A stretch of DNA of 64,000 nucleotides, from NCBI RefSeq assembly GCF_004337985.1, contig NC_043744.1, positions 5,626,325 to 5,690,324 of the forward strand. Reading direction: 5' to 3'. Made by a program: the position numbers and the translations under genes. This stretch comes from Pyricularia pennisetigena. Taxonomy: Eukaryota > Ascomycota > Sordariomycetes > Magnaporthales > Pyriculariaceae. Within the stretch, counting starts at the first letter, position 1. Each line of letters starts with the position of its first letter. This document shows, in pieces, positions 13,632 through 25,449 of the stretch. The notes beneath the pieces were generated by a model. It searched no databases. It was given only the letters and a program-made list of their open reading frames with translations, and was not told where the DNA came from.

Positions 13632-14190
13632 GGCACGGTGGTTTTTCCATGCAGCGTGGAGAACTTGAGGTTTCGGACCAGCGATCGGCAAAATCCTCGC
13701 CAACACGGAGATGCCGGCAGGCGCCAAAGAGTAGTTACAAACTCTGGGTGCCCTTTGAGATGGCCCCGTAGCCGTCATTGGCAAGCTCGTCATTCTGGGG
13801 CCTCGACCACCTCCTCCCACCGAAAACAGGCGAGCGTTCTATATAGTCGAGAACATACTTCTCGATTAGTTGGACGTAAGAGTCCAGAGCCTTCTGTATA
13901 GGGCCAAGCTGGACGAATCTTTCTTTTCTGCTCCATGAGCTTGAAGTTGGGGGTGCGGGGGCAGTCGTGAACTATATCACTTCCAAAACAAAAACTGCCG
14001 TCTTCGGAGGGCGGTATATACCTGCTTGCATTGATGTTCTGCAGCTTGCCGTTTCAGAAAAAAAAAAGTCCGCCCATCGAGAGCAAGGTAAAGACGTCGC
14101 CGTGCTTCTGCCGGCATCGAGAGTGGGAAGCGGTAGGGCTCCGTGCCCGTAGGAGTCGGTGTTGTTTGCCGATGCAAGCAAAAACTCTTG
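13632..14190 (-). pseudogene. Decayed CYP51 (sterol 14-alpha-demethylase) relic, CYP51A-like
   Basis: Read on the - strand, pieces of eburicol 14-alpha-demethylase appear in the correct order but in different frames. They are a GTEPYRF-like proline turn (about 14125-14140), KHGDVFTL (about 14095), NGKL next to a stop (about 14050), then FGSDIVHDCP (about 13965-13990), KLMEQKR (about 13930), ALDSYVQLIEKYVLDYIERS (about 13840-13900), and a degenerate APxxxSVLxxxLP...HAAWK segment (about 13640-13720). Two or more frameshifts, an in-frame TGA, an extra T run and a deletion before NGKL disable it. The I-helix and the heme Cys loop are missing. The family identity is firm from the FGSDxVxDCP...KLMEQK block. 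The closer resemblance to CYP51A than CYP51B (QKALxS...LIEKxVLDY) is from memory. Confidence 0.8.
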
Positions 14191-15132
14191 TGACCAAACA
14201 GCCAAGGAAGGTGATATTTATCCCCCTACATGATTTGCAATATGCTACAACGCTCATGGCCAAACTGACCGGCTTGTCCTCTTTATTTATGATGATCGTG
14301 CCCCATTTTGCCTGCCGGTATGGCCTCCAACAGAACACGAATACGAGCCCGAGACTCGGAGAACATGCGAGGCTTCATCAATAGGTACACGACCTACCCA
14401 TCTGGGATCACTTTTGGTTTAATGCTGGGTTCCGGTTGGCTGGGAGACTTTGCTTTTTCTTTTGTGCCAAGCAAGAAAGAGCCAAGACCGTTAGGCTGCT
14501 GTACTCTGACAGACCAAGACTACCCCCACTGACCGGATCCTGTATAATATTTAGTGCGTGTCGCGGGATAGGTATGCAATCTTTTTCATGTCGGTCTTGT
14601 CCCATTATGTTCAGTTCAATCAAGTCAAAGAAATTCTGATTTGAAAAGGGCCTTTTCTGAACCGTCGGCTATGCGTCACTACACACTAAACTAACTGAAA
14701 TATTAGAAAGGCATACGAGAGATTGAATACAGGATGAGCAAAATGGCTCGCTCACATGCTTGTTCTGCTTCAGTACACAAAGTAAAAGTAGTAATAGCAA
14801 CACTTCATGTTGTTTCTGGTCAAACTACCTATTTTCATTTCGTCGAAAAAAAAAAGAAACAAAGAACATTATGTGAGACTGAAAAATCTTTATACGCCAT
14901 CGCTCCTTAAAAAGTCATTCAGATAAAAGAAAAAGAAAAAGAACAGACATGACAAATGGTTTACGCTGAGACAAGTGAAAATGACCACAAATATGTGCTC
15001 CGAGTTCACGATGCAAAAGAAAATGTTATGCATCTTTTCTTCCATTACACCCGCCATGATAGAGATATGTTCAAAAGGAAATGGGCCTCCATGTATGTCA
15101 AATACCACTATGACAGCTTGCCTCTCGTTGAA
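14191..15132. other. Intergenic flank of the CYP51 relic
   Basis: No convincing coding frame. A - strand frame at about 14191-14340 could be decayed 5' sequence of the CYP51 relic, but it shows no alignable motif. The right end holds the 3' UTR of the - strand TRP-like gene. Confidence 0.45.
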
Positions 15133-18100
15133 TCACCGCATCGATTCGTTGACGACCTCCGCTTCACTTCCTGCAAGCTGGGGCGCCGGATCAATACGAC
15201 TGACATTGCCCTTCGAAACGACTCCGTAGCTCGTCGGCCGGTCCTCGTGACTGTTTGTAGATGACGATCTCGGAAGATCACTGTTGCTCGTCTCCTCGGT
15301 CGGCGGGTTCATGGACGACGTGGTTGACGATTGCTTTCCCTGAGAGTTGCTGCGTTCAAAGGGCAACCGTGTTGACGTATTGGATGCCTGGGCGGTACTG
15401 AGATTCCTATCAAGACCCTGCCTCGGCATAGCGGGTAACGGAGGAGCTCCAGCTGCATTCCACTGATCGCTTCCCGAATCCCTCTTTGAGCTCTTGCGCG
15501 GTATGACCGGCGGCGAGCTCACGTCCATCTTCTCCAGGACACTCAAGTCTAGCAAAGGCGGCTTGCTGGTCACCCTGCTCTGTATCCGACTAGGGAGCAT
15601 GATGCTGCTGGTCCTGTCGATTCCCGGCAGCATTGGCGGCTCGTCAGGTATCTTGGCAGCTATGTTGACACTGCTGGTCTCGCCCTCTTCCGCGCCCGGA
15701 TTACCTTCATCGTCCAGTAGTGTTGGGCCACGGGAGGGTCTCCTCTTCTTGCGCGCGAGCTCCTCCTCCTCGTCGTCCGACTCGATAGGCCCATTGCGTA
15801 GCGTTGACATGGCCACCGGGATACCTTGCGGCGCTGCGTCGTCTGTGATGTCCCCTCCGCGTGCCTTCATTGCCGGCGGCATGCGTGCACTCCTGACAAC
15901 CTCGAAACCCTTGCCCTTCTCTTTCGTCTTTCCACCAATTATATTCCGCCACCAACCTGCCGCCGAGGCCATGGGGCCGGTGGGATCGGCAGGACCTGTG
16001 ACCAGTTTTCGGCTTGGCGCGTCCGAATTCAGCCGCTGGCCGCGTACTCCGTAATAGAAATCGACCTCGCGCGTGGAGTAGTCAGTCCTGGGCGCAAAGC
16101 TGATCGCCGGCTGTGAGTAGGCCGCAGGGGCCGGCGTCGGGCCTCGAGATATTTGCGCATCTAGGTCTGAAGGATCGCCCAGCGGGCCGCCGGTGGCCTG
16201 GCTGAGTCGTTTCTGTTGCCAGTCGCCGCTCGTCCACGAACCACGATTCTTCTCCATCGTCATCATTTCCTGAGAGTTACTATGACTGTGCCCTCGTCTT
16301 CTTGGGGGACGATAGTACGGATCTGCTGCGGCCTCGAAGCCAACAGGTGGCGCCAATGGGTGTCGACCTTGTGCCGGTGAAGGCAAGAAGGAGAAGGTGC
16401 TGGCTTCACCCGGTGTTGTTGGCGTGAAAGAACTTGACCCGTCAAATGTCCTCACGGGGCCAAAGCCACCATCGATGCTATTGTAGTCGAGCGCAGACGA
16501 GCTGCGCTGGGGCCGGGTGAGAAGAACGCCACTGCCAGCCGACTCACTCCTAAGACGCCCACCTGGCATTATAAAGCCGCCCTTGGAGTAGTCCTCCTTG
16601 TCCAGGATTCCAGAGGCAGAGTGATGACTGTTTCTAGAAACCCCGGCCCTCCTTTGCAGCTGGCGCATTCCGAAAATTTTGGACAAACCTCCTCGTTGTA
16701 AGCCTCTGGAGGTATCGCCACCTGCGCCGGAGAGACGCACGGCGACCTCCAAAGTCGTCTGCAGAGCGTTGAGAAAGAAACCAAAGCCCATGACACAGCA
16801 GTGGATCACCAGGATTGCATAGCCAACCCAGCCCCTCTGCCCCTCCGTGAGGCCGATCTCCGGTATGAAAGCCATCATCATTAACAGTGAAGCCAACCGA
16901 AACGCGGCAAAGACGGAGTGATAGGCATTCATTGACGTCGGTTTCTGAAACGGCTTGACTGCGATGATGGTAAAGATACTCAGGACCTCGCAGATGGCCA
17001 ATATGACGATTTGAGCGATGCCCTTGGGCTGAACGGCACCGATGGTGATGCCTCGGCAGAAGGTAAGAAACAAAGGGACCAGGGCAAATGTGGCTGCCTC
17101 GTCCGAGTAGGTGTTGTATAAAGGTCCATAGAGCAGGACCGTGGGGAGGTCGTCGAAAAGAAAGGCTCTCGGCTTGACGGTGATGATTAGATATAGGAGC
17201 CAGCCGGCAAAGATGACGATGATGAAAAGCGTGACAACGGCCAGTCCGACCGTCCATGGCGGAGAGTCGCTGGCAACCACCAACTGAAAGGTAGACAACG
17301 CCACAATCGGGAGTAAGAAATAATTGAAGACGATCCTGACAACGTTGCCGACGCAGAAAGGTATGTTCTTGGAACGGAGGTCCTCTTCGGCAATGTTTTT
17401 GATCTTACGGTAGGCCCAGCGAACGCCGAAGGCGATCTGGACGAGGAAGATGGAACAGGCGATGATAGCTAGCACCCAAATGATCATACCGGCCCAGACG
17501 TCTGCGACTTGGCCCATCCCCGTCAGCATCGCCAGGCGCTGTAGGCCATACTTTCCATCGGCCAAGTAAATCCCATCCTGGATGCTTCGATAGCCGGGCT
17601 CCTTTGTGACAAAGCTCTCGTTGAACATCAACGTGGACCAAGACAGCTGGCTTACAATGGGTTGGTAGAAGCCAGGGTAGTTGAGTGACAGCGCACCGGT
17701 GAGGACGACAAACTGAATGTACTGCAGGCAGTCACCGAATCCTGGAGTGACAAGCCGGATCAAGTCACAGTCACGACCATAGTTGCTAGTCCACCGAAAA
17801 ACATCAGTTGTGCCCCAAGGACTGCAGATAGCGGCAAAAACGGTCGAAAACCCGACAAAGGCGAGCAGAGCGACAGGCAAATATCTCACGATGGCTGCCT
17901 GGGGGCCGAGGTCGGGTGTTATGGTCGCCGAGACGCAGCCAATATTGACTATTTCAGAATCGGTGTACTTGACGAGGAACGTCGCGGACCAGGATGTGAA
18001 GGCGTACGAGGTTGTGAAGTTGTTGGCCATGGATATCGACGGTAACTGGTTGCGCGTAGCATTGGGGTTGAAATTCGGACCCAGAGGGCAGGAATAGCCT

Positions 18101-18900
18101 CCGCCGAGATTCTTGCAAAAGTCGGCATCGTTATTCCAAGGCTCGTACGTCAAAACATCAATTTTGGAGTGCGTCGTCGTGACATATGTGGTCGAGGATT
18201 GCTGAGACGGCAGGTTGACAATCTTCCCCTCGGTCTTGGTTGGATCGCTCCAGTACGCGGTATCGCTGGATGGAGGAAGAGCCTTCCTCGACCGCGAACC
18301 CGTGACATTTCCCCACAGGGTGACCTTGAGATTTTGCGAGGAATCGTTGCCAACATTGAGTGTGGCGTCGACGTATTTGCCAACAAACTGTAGCCCAGGC
18401 GGATCCCCCGATGTGTATCTGGAGTCGAGACAGTTATCGAACGGTATGATGACGGCCGAGACAGGCCCCAGGAGTGCCAGAAAAACCACCACGAGCAGCA
18501 TGTGCATGTATGGTGACAGCAGCCTTCGAGCTGGACGATAACGGCCATCCCGACCGTCGTGAAAACATTCCGTCCCTCTCAACTCCAGCAAAGCCTCATC
18601 TTCTCGTAAGGGTCGACTTCCTGCCATTGTGAGACCTAACCTATCGGTCGCGTTCCTTCTGTCATTCTCCCCCTCGTCGTTCTCGTGCCCCGAGACCCAT
18701 TCAATCACCGATAAGTCTCCCTCCAGTCGAGGATCGCTCCATTGTGAAGACGCAGCATTTCTGCTGTCGGTGTCAAGTAGTATCGACTCGGCCCTGCACG
18801 AAGACGGCGTTGATGCTCGTGGCAATCGTCGCATGGTCGAAGCTGCCTCTCGGGGGAGTAAACGGTGCGTCGATGGCTCGCCTCGAGAAGATGGGCCCAT
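15133..18900 (-). CDS. ML-like / TRP-like (Flc family) multi-pass membrane protein
   Basis: A single uninterrupted frame of 1255 residues. After about 128 polar residues comes a hydrophobic segment (MHMLLVVVFLALLGPVSA) acting as signal peptide or anchor. It is followed by a cysteine-containing extracytoplasmic ML-like domain (PFDNCLDSRY ... GGGYSCPLGPNFNP) with several N-glycosylation sequons, then roughly nine transmembrane segments of the fungal TRP-like domain (about residues 340-720). The last 500 residues are a disordered Ser/Pro-rich cytosolic tail. Fungal relatives (Flc1-3 in yeast, Neurospora spray, S. pombe Pkd2 and Trp proteins) act in calcium homeostasis, FAD transport into the ER and cell-wall integrity; which applies here is inference. 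The true start is uncertain: Met at residue 92 (MAGSRPL) or the Met directly before the hydrophobic stretch, which would give a classical signal peptide. Confidence 0.85.
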   Translation of the reverse strand: MGPSSRGEPSTHRLLPREAASTMRRLPRASTPSSCRAESILLDTDSRNAASSQWSDPRLEGDLSVIEWVSGHENDEGENDRRNATDRLGLTMAGSRPLREDEALLELRGTECFHDGRDGRYRPARRLLSPYMHMLLVVVFLALLGPVSAVIIPFDNCLDSRYTSGDPPGLQFVGKYVDATLNVGNDSSQNLKVTLWGNVTGSRSRKALPPSSDTAYWSDPTKTEGKIVNLPSQQSSTTYVTTTHSKIDVLTYEPWNNDADFCKNLGGGYSCPLGPNFNPNATRNQLPSISMANNFTTSYAFTSWSATFLVKYTDSEIVNIGCVSATITPDLGPQAAIVRYLPVALLAFVGFSTVFAAICSPWGTTDVFRWTSNYGRDCDLIRLVTPGFGDCLQYIQFVVLTGALSLNYPGFYQPIVSQLSWSTLMFNESFVTKEPGYRSIQDGIYLADGKYGLQRLAMLTGMGQVADVWAGMIIWVLAIIACSIFLVQIAFGVRWAYRKIKNIAEEDLRSKNIPFCVGNVVRIVFNYFLLPIVALSTFQLVVASDSPPWTVGLAVVTLFIIVIFAGWLLYLIITVKPRAFLFDDLPTVLLYGPLYNTYSDEAATFALVPLFLTFCRGITIGAVQPKGIAQIVILAICEVLSIFTIIAVKPFQKPTSMNAYHSVFAAFRLASLLMMMAFIPEIGLTEGQRGWVGYAILVIHCCVMGFGFFLNALQTTLEVAVRLSGAGGDTSRGLQRGGLSKIFGMRQLQRRAGVSRNSHHSASGILDKEDYSKGGFIMPGGRLRSESAGSGVLLTRPQRSSSALDYNSIDGGFGPVRTFDGSSSFTPTTPGEASTFSFLPSPAQGRHPLAPPVGFEAAADPYYRPPRRRGHSHSNSQEMMTMEKNRGSWTSGDWQQKRLSQATGGPLGDPSDLDAQISRGPTPAPAAYSQPAISFAPRTDYSTREVDFYYGVRGQRLNSDAPSRKLVTGPADPTGPMASAAGWWRNIIGGKTKEKGKGFEVVRSARMPPAMKARGGDITDDAAPQGIPVAMSTLRNGPIESDDEEEELARKKRRPSRGPTLLDDEGNPGAEEGETSSVNIAAKIPDEPPMLPGIDRTSSIMLPSRIQSRVTSKPPLLDLSVLEKMDVSSPPVIPRKSSKRDSGSDQWNAAGAPPLPAMPRQGLDRNLSTAQASNTSTRLPFERSNSQGKQSSTTSSMNPPTEETSNSDLPRSSSTNSHEDRPTSYGVVSKGNVSRIDPAPQLAGSEAEVVNESMR

Positions 18901-20508
18901 CTAAAAACCGGCTATCATCTTGCACGCTTGTCGACTGTGGTTCGTTATCGAGCGGTATTTGTCGAGTGAAAAGGGTAACGGTACCGAAAGTCGGACGATC
19001 TGGCTAAGAAAAGTAAAGAAAGAAAACAAAATAAAAATAGAAATAAGAATAAAAATTAAAACCTATGATAAAAACAAAGAACAGAAAGTCGACGGTGGTC
19101 TCAGGGGGCCGCGGAGGTGGTTGTGTTGGGTATTCACTGGACGAGGGCTGGTACAATCTATTAGCCACAGGGCCGCAGCAGCACCGACAGGAGGCAGAGT
19201 AGCTGGCCGAGCTTGTTGCCTCGCAGTTGTTATGACGTGAGGCTGGCGCGGAAAAGTCGGGAGGGTCGAAGCGGTGGCGCCTGGGCACTGGGTAATCCTG
19301 GGGAAGGTTTCAAAAAGTTAAGAGGGGGCCCAGATTGCTTTTGCCAAGAGGTCGGTTGGGGTGGCGGGTTGAGATTTGGGAGAAACAAAACGAGTGCGAA
19401 AGAGTTTCGGATTGCATATGGACCAAGGAAGAAGTTGGCTCAGGCAGGCTGGATTCGTTGATGATAGAAACGAGTAGTCAAGGTGAAGCGGGTAGGTAAC
19501 AATGCTCAGCAAGGTAGACAATCCACACTTTCCCATCAGCAACCTGGGGAGAAATGCGAAGCTGACAGGCTGGGTGGGGATTCAAGGATTGAACGGTGAT
19601 GGATCCCTTGAGAAGTTGAGCCTACCGACCTACGCACACCCAAGGAACCCTTGTCAATTTGGATGGTTGATGGCGCCTGCAAATCTGGACCAGCCAACAC
19701 CGGGAGCTCCACGATTGACGATGAGCAGCGAACTGGCTGCTGAAGATCCTAAGACTATTATTTCCCGTTGGTGTCCTCTACTGCTGATGTTATTTTTTGA
19801 TCTCTTTTTTTCTTTTGCTTTTTCTTTTCTACTGCGGCATGGAGAGGGATTAGTTTGATTCCAGTAGTGGATATTCTTCTCTCTTCCGGGTAGTACTTTG
19901 CAGGACCATTATGGGGCAGCAGCTCAACTCCACTGTGGCAGGAACGGGAACTGCACCATCAAGCACAAAACGTAAACACAAGTAAAGCGCTTCACTCTCG
20001 CCCAGCCGTTGCCTTGCGCCAGAAACAACATGCAAACAAAGAGTGACTTTACAAAGTACCATTATCTAGGATTTTTGAATTCATCAAATCGGATCAGCCA
20101 AACCTGAGGCTGGTGGGATTTGTTTCTTATGCAACCACAAAAAGCTTGAAAAAACTTGTTGATGCGTTCAAGCACCAAGGTCTGTGTTGTACGGTACGTG
20201 GTTAGTATTAAGTGGCTGTGAACTGAGACCCGAAGGGACACATAAAAAAAACGCGCAAGGAAGATGCTGTGTGTTTATTGATCCGGTTCGACCAAGGCCC
20301 GAGGATCAATAGCACCGCATTCTATTACAACGTAATAATATTCCCGTGCACTTGGCCCCATTCAAACAGCACAAATCAGCGACTCCACCCAGCCCTGAAC
20401 GAAGATCTTTACTGCATGAAATTTGACAGATTGGCCCAGCAAGCCTAATTGCCAATCGGCAGATGGTTACTTTCAAACGGCCGTTACATCATTGATGCGC
20501 TCAGGGGT

Positions 20509-20510
<2 letters not shown>

Positions 20511-20540
<30 letters not shown>
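20511..20540. repeat. T30 homopolymer
   Basis: An uninterrupted run of 30 T in intergenic DNA. Confidence 0.95.
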
Positions 20541-20542
<2 letters not shown>

Positions 20543-21245
20543 GAACGAGGATGAAGGCGCTGCAAATCGTACGTTGGGGCGGTTCTACTTCGGTACTGCA
20601 GCGAAGGTAGTAGAAGATAGTAGTTAGTGTGCTGTATTGTACTGTACCTACCGTAGCGGCCCCTTTTGCTTGTCTTGCTGAAGAGATTGACGTTTGAGGT
20701 GGTGACGCTACCTCTAGTAGCCTAGCGGCGGGCCCTCGTTTATCGTTCGCTTGCGGCTTGGTTCACCTGCTTACAGTAATCAGCCCCTCCAGCGACCAGA
20801 ATGTGCAAGCCTCAATACGAGCTTTGACAAATTCTCTTGTGTCCGTTCTTCCAATCGGTCCCTTCTAGCGAGCTACACAAATCGCCGAACTGTGCCATCA
20901 GTCAGTCAAGTCGGTCGGTTCAATCAAAATCATTTCAGGGGTCGACAGTTCGTTCCAGTACCTCAGGATTCTGTTGGGTTCCTTTTGGATGGAACCCCTT
21001 GAAATGTTTAATGTTGATAATTCCTCCTTCTTAAGAGAGTACCTGCGTGAGCAAAGACGAGCATCATCCTAGCAGTTACTTTTTAAAGTTTCGTCATGAT
21101 CATCGCGACTCAGACTGACAGTTGTGCGTAGACATAAGACAAGAGCCAAGTCCAAACATGCTCCGACACCCTTGCTTCAATGTAGGCCATCCATGTCGGC
21201 GACACACTAGGTACTTTATTTAATACGCCACATGCCTGCACTGCG

Positions 21246-21267
21246 TTTTTTTTTTTTTTTTTTTTTT
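21246..21267. repeat. T22 homopolymer
   Basis: An uninterrupted run of 22 T in intergenic DNA. Confidence 0.95.
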
Positions 21268-22456
21268 CCCTATGTTTGCCTTCGGTCAGTCTTGTTTTTC
21301 TGTTCAAACGATGCGTAGAACCGGTGTTCGTGTGTTGGGAAGCATTTGTTTGTGCGCCAGCCAATGAGACGATGGCGGATCACAGTACAGATCTGATAAA
21401 GGCTCAGCTGCAAACTTTACAGCCTCAAATCACGGTCAGCACAAAGCACAATTAAGGCAGTACCTACCTTGTACTGAGTATACGTAATGTAATATGGCAA
21501 GACACTAAGGCCATCGTCCCCACTTTGATTCATCTTGGTACTATTTACAAATCCGCTATGCTCAAGGTCTATGCGACCGACACACGAGATCCCTACACCA
21601 TACACGGATACACGGATTTTTGAACTGGCGGCCGCGGGTCAGTGATGGAGTTTGTTTGTGCCGACTCCAATTGAACTTTTTTTTTCGCCCGAACTACAAA
21701 CTATTTACGATTATTAGATTGCCAAGATATGGTCAGCTTGTCTGTTGTCTACGAGAAAGAGCCTTGTTAGCGACACACTTTCGGCTAATTGATTATCTCA
21801 GCCCCAGTACTCACTTCTCTGTCTTAGAAACTGCCATGGCCATAAATGAATCCAATTCTGTCTTGGACTTTAGCCTTTTTTTGTCCGAGATACTGGTTGT
21901 GCAACCCGTCCATCTCTTTCACTCTCGACTTTCAGTCCACATACGTTGAAACGTCCCTTGCAGTTTGTACTTTTGAGTTCAAGGCTCTCGTAAGCAACGC
22001 ACTTTGGGTGCTGAATACAGCTTGCCTATTGGATTGACGAGGCAATGCAGCTGCTATGCCATCTACCAATAGACATCCCATTCATCACACATTAAACAGG
22101 ATTGAGGTCAGACTCGGAGGTAAACCTCCTCACCTTTTGCCAAGACATTGGGATTTTCCCACCAAGGCGCCGCCTCTCTGTTTGGTTTGCTTTTCGCAGC
22201 CTGACAAGGAAAGCAAAAAAAAGAGAGACATTATCTAAAGCCCGACTTTCAAGCGTTTCTTCCCTGGCTGCCCGCATAGACACTAAAACTAGCTCACATC
22301 TCAAAAAGATTTCTATAGCTGCGTGGGTAAGGCCTTGGCGCGAAATGCTCCCATCGTATCAAGACACCAGAGAGTTTGGGCTTTACAATAAACAGTGAAC
22401 ACCTTTTTTTTACCCCCACGATTGGAAACCGTCCGAAAACAAAAGGGCTTGTGAAT

Positions 22457-23800
22457 TCAACTTTCTTTGCCCAGTGACTGACTCTTTATCTGAAGTCGTC
22501 CATGTCTATCTGAATACGAAGGATGTGTCATCACTTCCAAATGGCTGGTTCTCTTAACTTCAGAAGCATGGAATCCAAGGTATATCTTTGATCGAAAACT
22601 GCGGTACATGTCATGAGTGTAAGCAACTAAAAACAACACCTGCGAGCCTCCAGGTAATGTCGGCTCGACGACGTCTTGGATCCCTTTGATGTAGCGTTGA
22701 AGGTCGCGTCCGACATGTCCGCCTCAGGTCAGGACATGACCCATTGTTTGCCTCTCACTCGTAATGGCCCTCGTCGAACAGCGCACCTACGGTGTCGAAT
22801 ACGTCCTGAGCGAATTGCCCTGACATACAACAGGTTGCCACGATATCAAAAGAGCTTCCTTTGCTCTGTTGTGAATGACAGACTAGTGTTTGTTGAATCT
22901 GGTAGGCGAGGATGAAAGATTAAATTGATGGTCCTTGTCTCTTCCTTGTGGTACGATAACATATCGTTGGACCGATAAGCTCAGACGACTTGTGAGGCTC
23001 GCTTAGGGGAATATAAGAAAAGTCAAGAGCCACGCCCCATGCAAGCCAATGAGTTCGCTTGGCTGGTAGCACCTATTTCGGAGCACCTCTTTAGTCAGGT
23101 AGCGAGATTATGACGCTGGTAGACAGAGAGTAGCGTTTCCCAACCGAGCTCCGGAGAAACTTGGATAGGTTGTTTTCCGGATCAAGATATTCGTCATCTC
23201 GGCAACTACAATCTCAAACTGACCGAGAACCAGGTCCCCCAATGAAGTTACAGATCCGCTACGGTATACATACGGCAAGCCTGGTGCGGCAGTAGAAGAA
23301 AGGATCCAAGAGATCCATCGCCGGAACGCCCCAGCCACCAACGTAGACGCACAGCACGCCTCCAAACTAGACCCCCTCGCCGTTCTCGAGGCCAACCACA
23401 CAAGAGTCCACTATCAATGTGAACAAATACGTCTTTGATGCCGGTGGCGTCGGTGTTGCAGACGAAGATTTGGCGCTCTTGACAATAAGCTTGGAGTGAG
23501 GTTGGACTGTAAGCTCAGGGGAGTACATATGAGCGCTTTGATGCGTTTGTGAGTGTGGAAAGTTGCTGCAACCCCAGAGGATCTGACGCTGCCTTATAAC
23601 CATCTCGATGAGATCAGACACTCAAGATATTTACTCTGCTGTTTGGAAATATCATCACCGACGCCAGAATCTGGGGCAGAGACAGCGAAGCTCTTGGTAG
23701 CTGTTCTGGCATCTTGGAAATGCTCACATCAGTACAGGCTTGCCCTTAATCAGCTACCCATGCCATCTCCGCCCAACCGTGGTCTGCCGGGGTGATTAAG
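22457..23800 (-). pseudogene. Coding-like relic of an unrecognised gene
   Basis: On the - strand, several protein-like stretches follow one another in shifting frames. They include VCNTDATGIKDVFVHIDSG (about 23400-23460), FGGVLCVYVGGWGVPAMDLL (about 23300-23370), FEIVVAEMTNILIRKTTY (about 23160-23215), SSFDIVATCCMSGQFAQDVF (about 22800-22860) and VGRDLQRYIKGIQDVVEPTL (about 22640-22710). The last is continuous down to a stop at 22457. Stops and frame changes lie between them, and no single set of good splice sites joins them all. I do not recognise the family. The FEIVVAEM piece has a faint resemblance to the start of hydantoinase-B domains, too weak to name it. It could be a pseudogene or, less likely, a multi-intron gene. 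Confidence 0.35.
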
Positions 23801-25449
23801 GTTAGAATGTGCCGGGGATAATAAGAGTAGCAGTCAGCCGGGGTAGCAAATAACATTTATGAGGGCTTATAACAGACCTTACGGAAATTAAACATGTCGT
23901 ACTAGTTGGTTTACAGATTGGACGAGGTGCCCGCCGAGTATACGCGCCCCACTCCTGGACATTACGGCGTCAATTTGGAGAGATTCCAGGGATATCTCAT
24001 GGTTTTTAGGTGGCCAGGGACCGAGAACCGCTTTGTTTGTAGCACCGTCACCATCCTTCCATTGCCCTAGCCACTACCGGGCCCCGTTCATAAGTCCTCT
24101 AATGTATTCGAATCTCTCATAGCTCTATTCCAGGGACCGTTACTTGCAAGGGAGGAAGCTGTAGCCGGGTCTCTACTTCGACCAAAGTCATGCAAGTTGT
24201 TGCATTTGTGTTGTTGTACATACCTGTAAAAAGCCAGTCAACCACGCTATTTCTCAAAAGAAACAACGTAGATACTGTATATATGCGGCGGCCTAATATA
24301 CTCATGCACACTAACATCCAGTTTAACAGCAAGCAATACTCCTAGACGGGGTAGAAGCTCATGTACCGCAGCTGGCCATCGTGATGGTCATTAATTTCGC
24401 TGGGCAAGACAAGCTGGCAGACAGCATCGAGTTACTCGACCCTTCTGCCACGAGTCGAGTGGGGGTTCAATTCATTAATCGGCATGAGAGGTAGCGTGCA
24501 TATAAATCCGTTCACTTTTGCATTGATTTGTTCTATTGACATAAGGAGCGGCCATCCCCGTGCAAGGCTCTCCCCGACAACAAATCCAACCAGTAAATTC
24601 TTTTAAAAGAAGCTGGCGCATCTGCGTTAACCAGAGGGGGGGGGGGGGTTTTCTTTACCACCAGGGAGGGCCTTTCCTCATATCCATCCCTTGTGCAGAG
24701 TGCTGAAATGGTATGAAAGATATCGTCACTTCACACTCGAATGGCTTTGATTTGCTGCTTTTGCTCGGCCATGGCATGTAGTTTGCAATCGCTGGCAGTT
24801 GGGTTTAACCTCAAACTAAAAACTTCCTAGAAAGCTGGCGAAAGTTGCCCCGTTTTCCAGCTAGCTATAAGGGCCGGAGCAACTCCTGTCCCTCTCCCGC
24901 CCACTGCCGCACATAGCTTTGGGGCCTGCCGGATCCGCGCCCCGACTCTCGTCCTCCTCTTTGTTCCCACCCCTTAACAACAGCCACATCACCGCCAGGA
25001 GAATATAGAGATAAAGCGAGCCGATACGGGCTGCGGGAGCAATCCGACGAGTAGTACTGTGTCCATTGTGCTTTGATCGAGCAGCTGGTGGTGGGTTTGG
25101 GAGAGGTTTGCATGTTGTTCGTGGCTAGCCGAGAAAAAAAATATCATTGAGTGGAATTATAGACACGAAATCCATATTATATCTCTCCGTATGGTAGCCT
25201 GTGAAAGTGGTTGAGTTGAGACACTATTCATCTTCACGTCTCTCCTGACTGAAAAAAAAAGACAAAGTGATAAAGTCGGTCCCGCCGGTCTATTTCATTC
25301 TTTAGTCTAGTCGTTCCGGCTTCAAGCAAGGTACAATAACCTCCCACTACCCCTACATCCCAACCAGGGGATGCGCAAGGCAGCAGAATAACACACAGCA
25401 ACAATCTTCAAAAAAAAAAAATCTAGCCAAAAGCCCTGCTCTGACTAGC
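23801..25449. other. Intergenic region
   Basis: No gene recognised. Contains a G13 run (24636-24648) and the 3' flank of the SWIM protein gene at the right end. Confidence 0.5.

Larger units (their letters stand above)
18901..22456. other. Gene-poor region upstream of the TRP-like gene
   Basis: The 5' flank of the - strand TRP-like gene lies at its left end. Otherwise only short, unrelated frames without domains. Contains T30 (20511-20540) and T22 (21246-21267) tracts. No transposon ends, long inverted repeats or RNA genes were seen. Confidence 0.5.

Noticed and set aside
24416..24470. Imperfect inverted repeat around CGAGT/ACTCG
   Set aside because: Arms are short and interrupted; no better than expected by chance.
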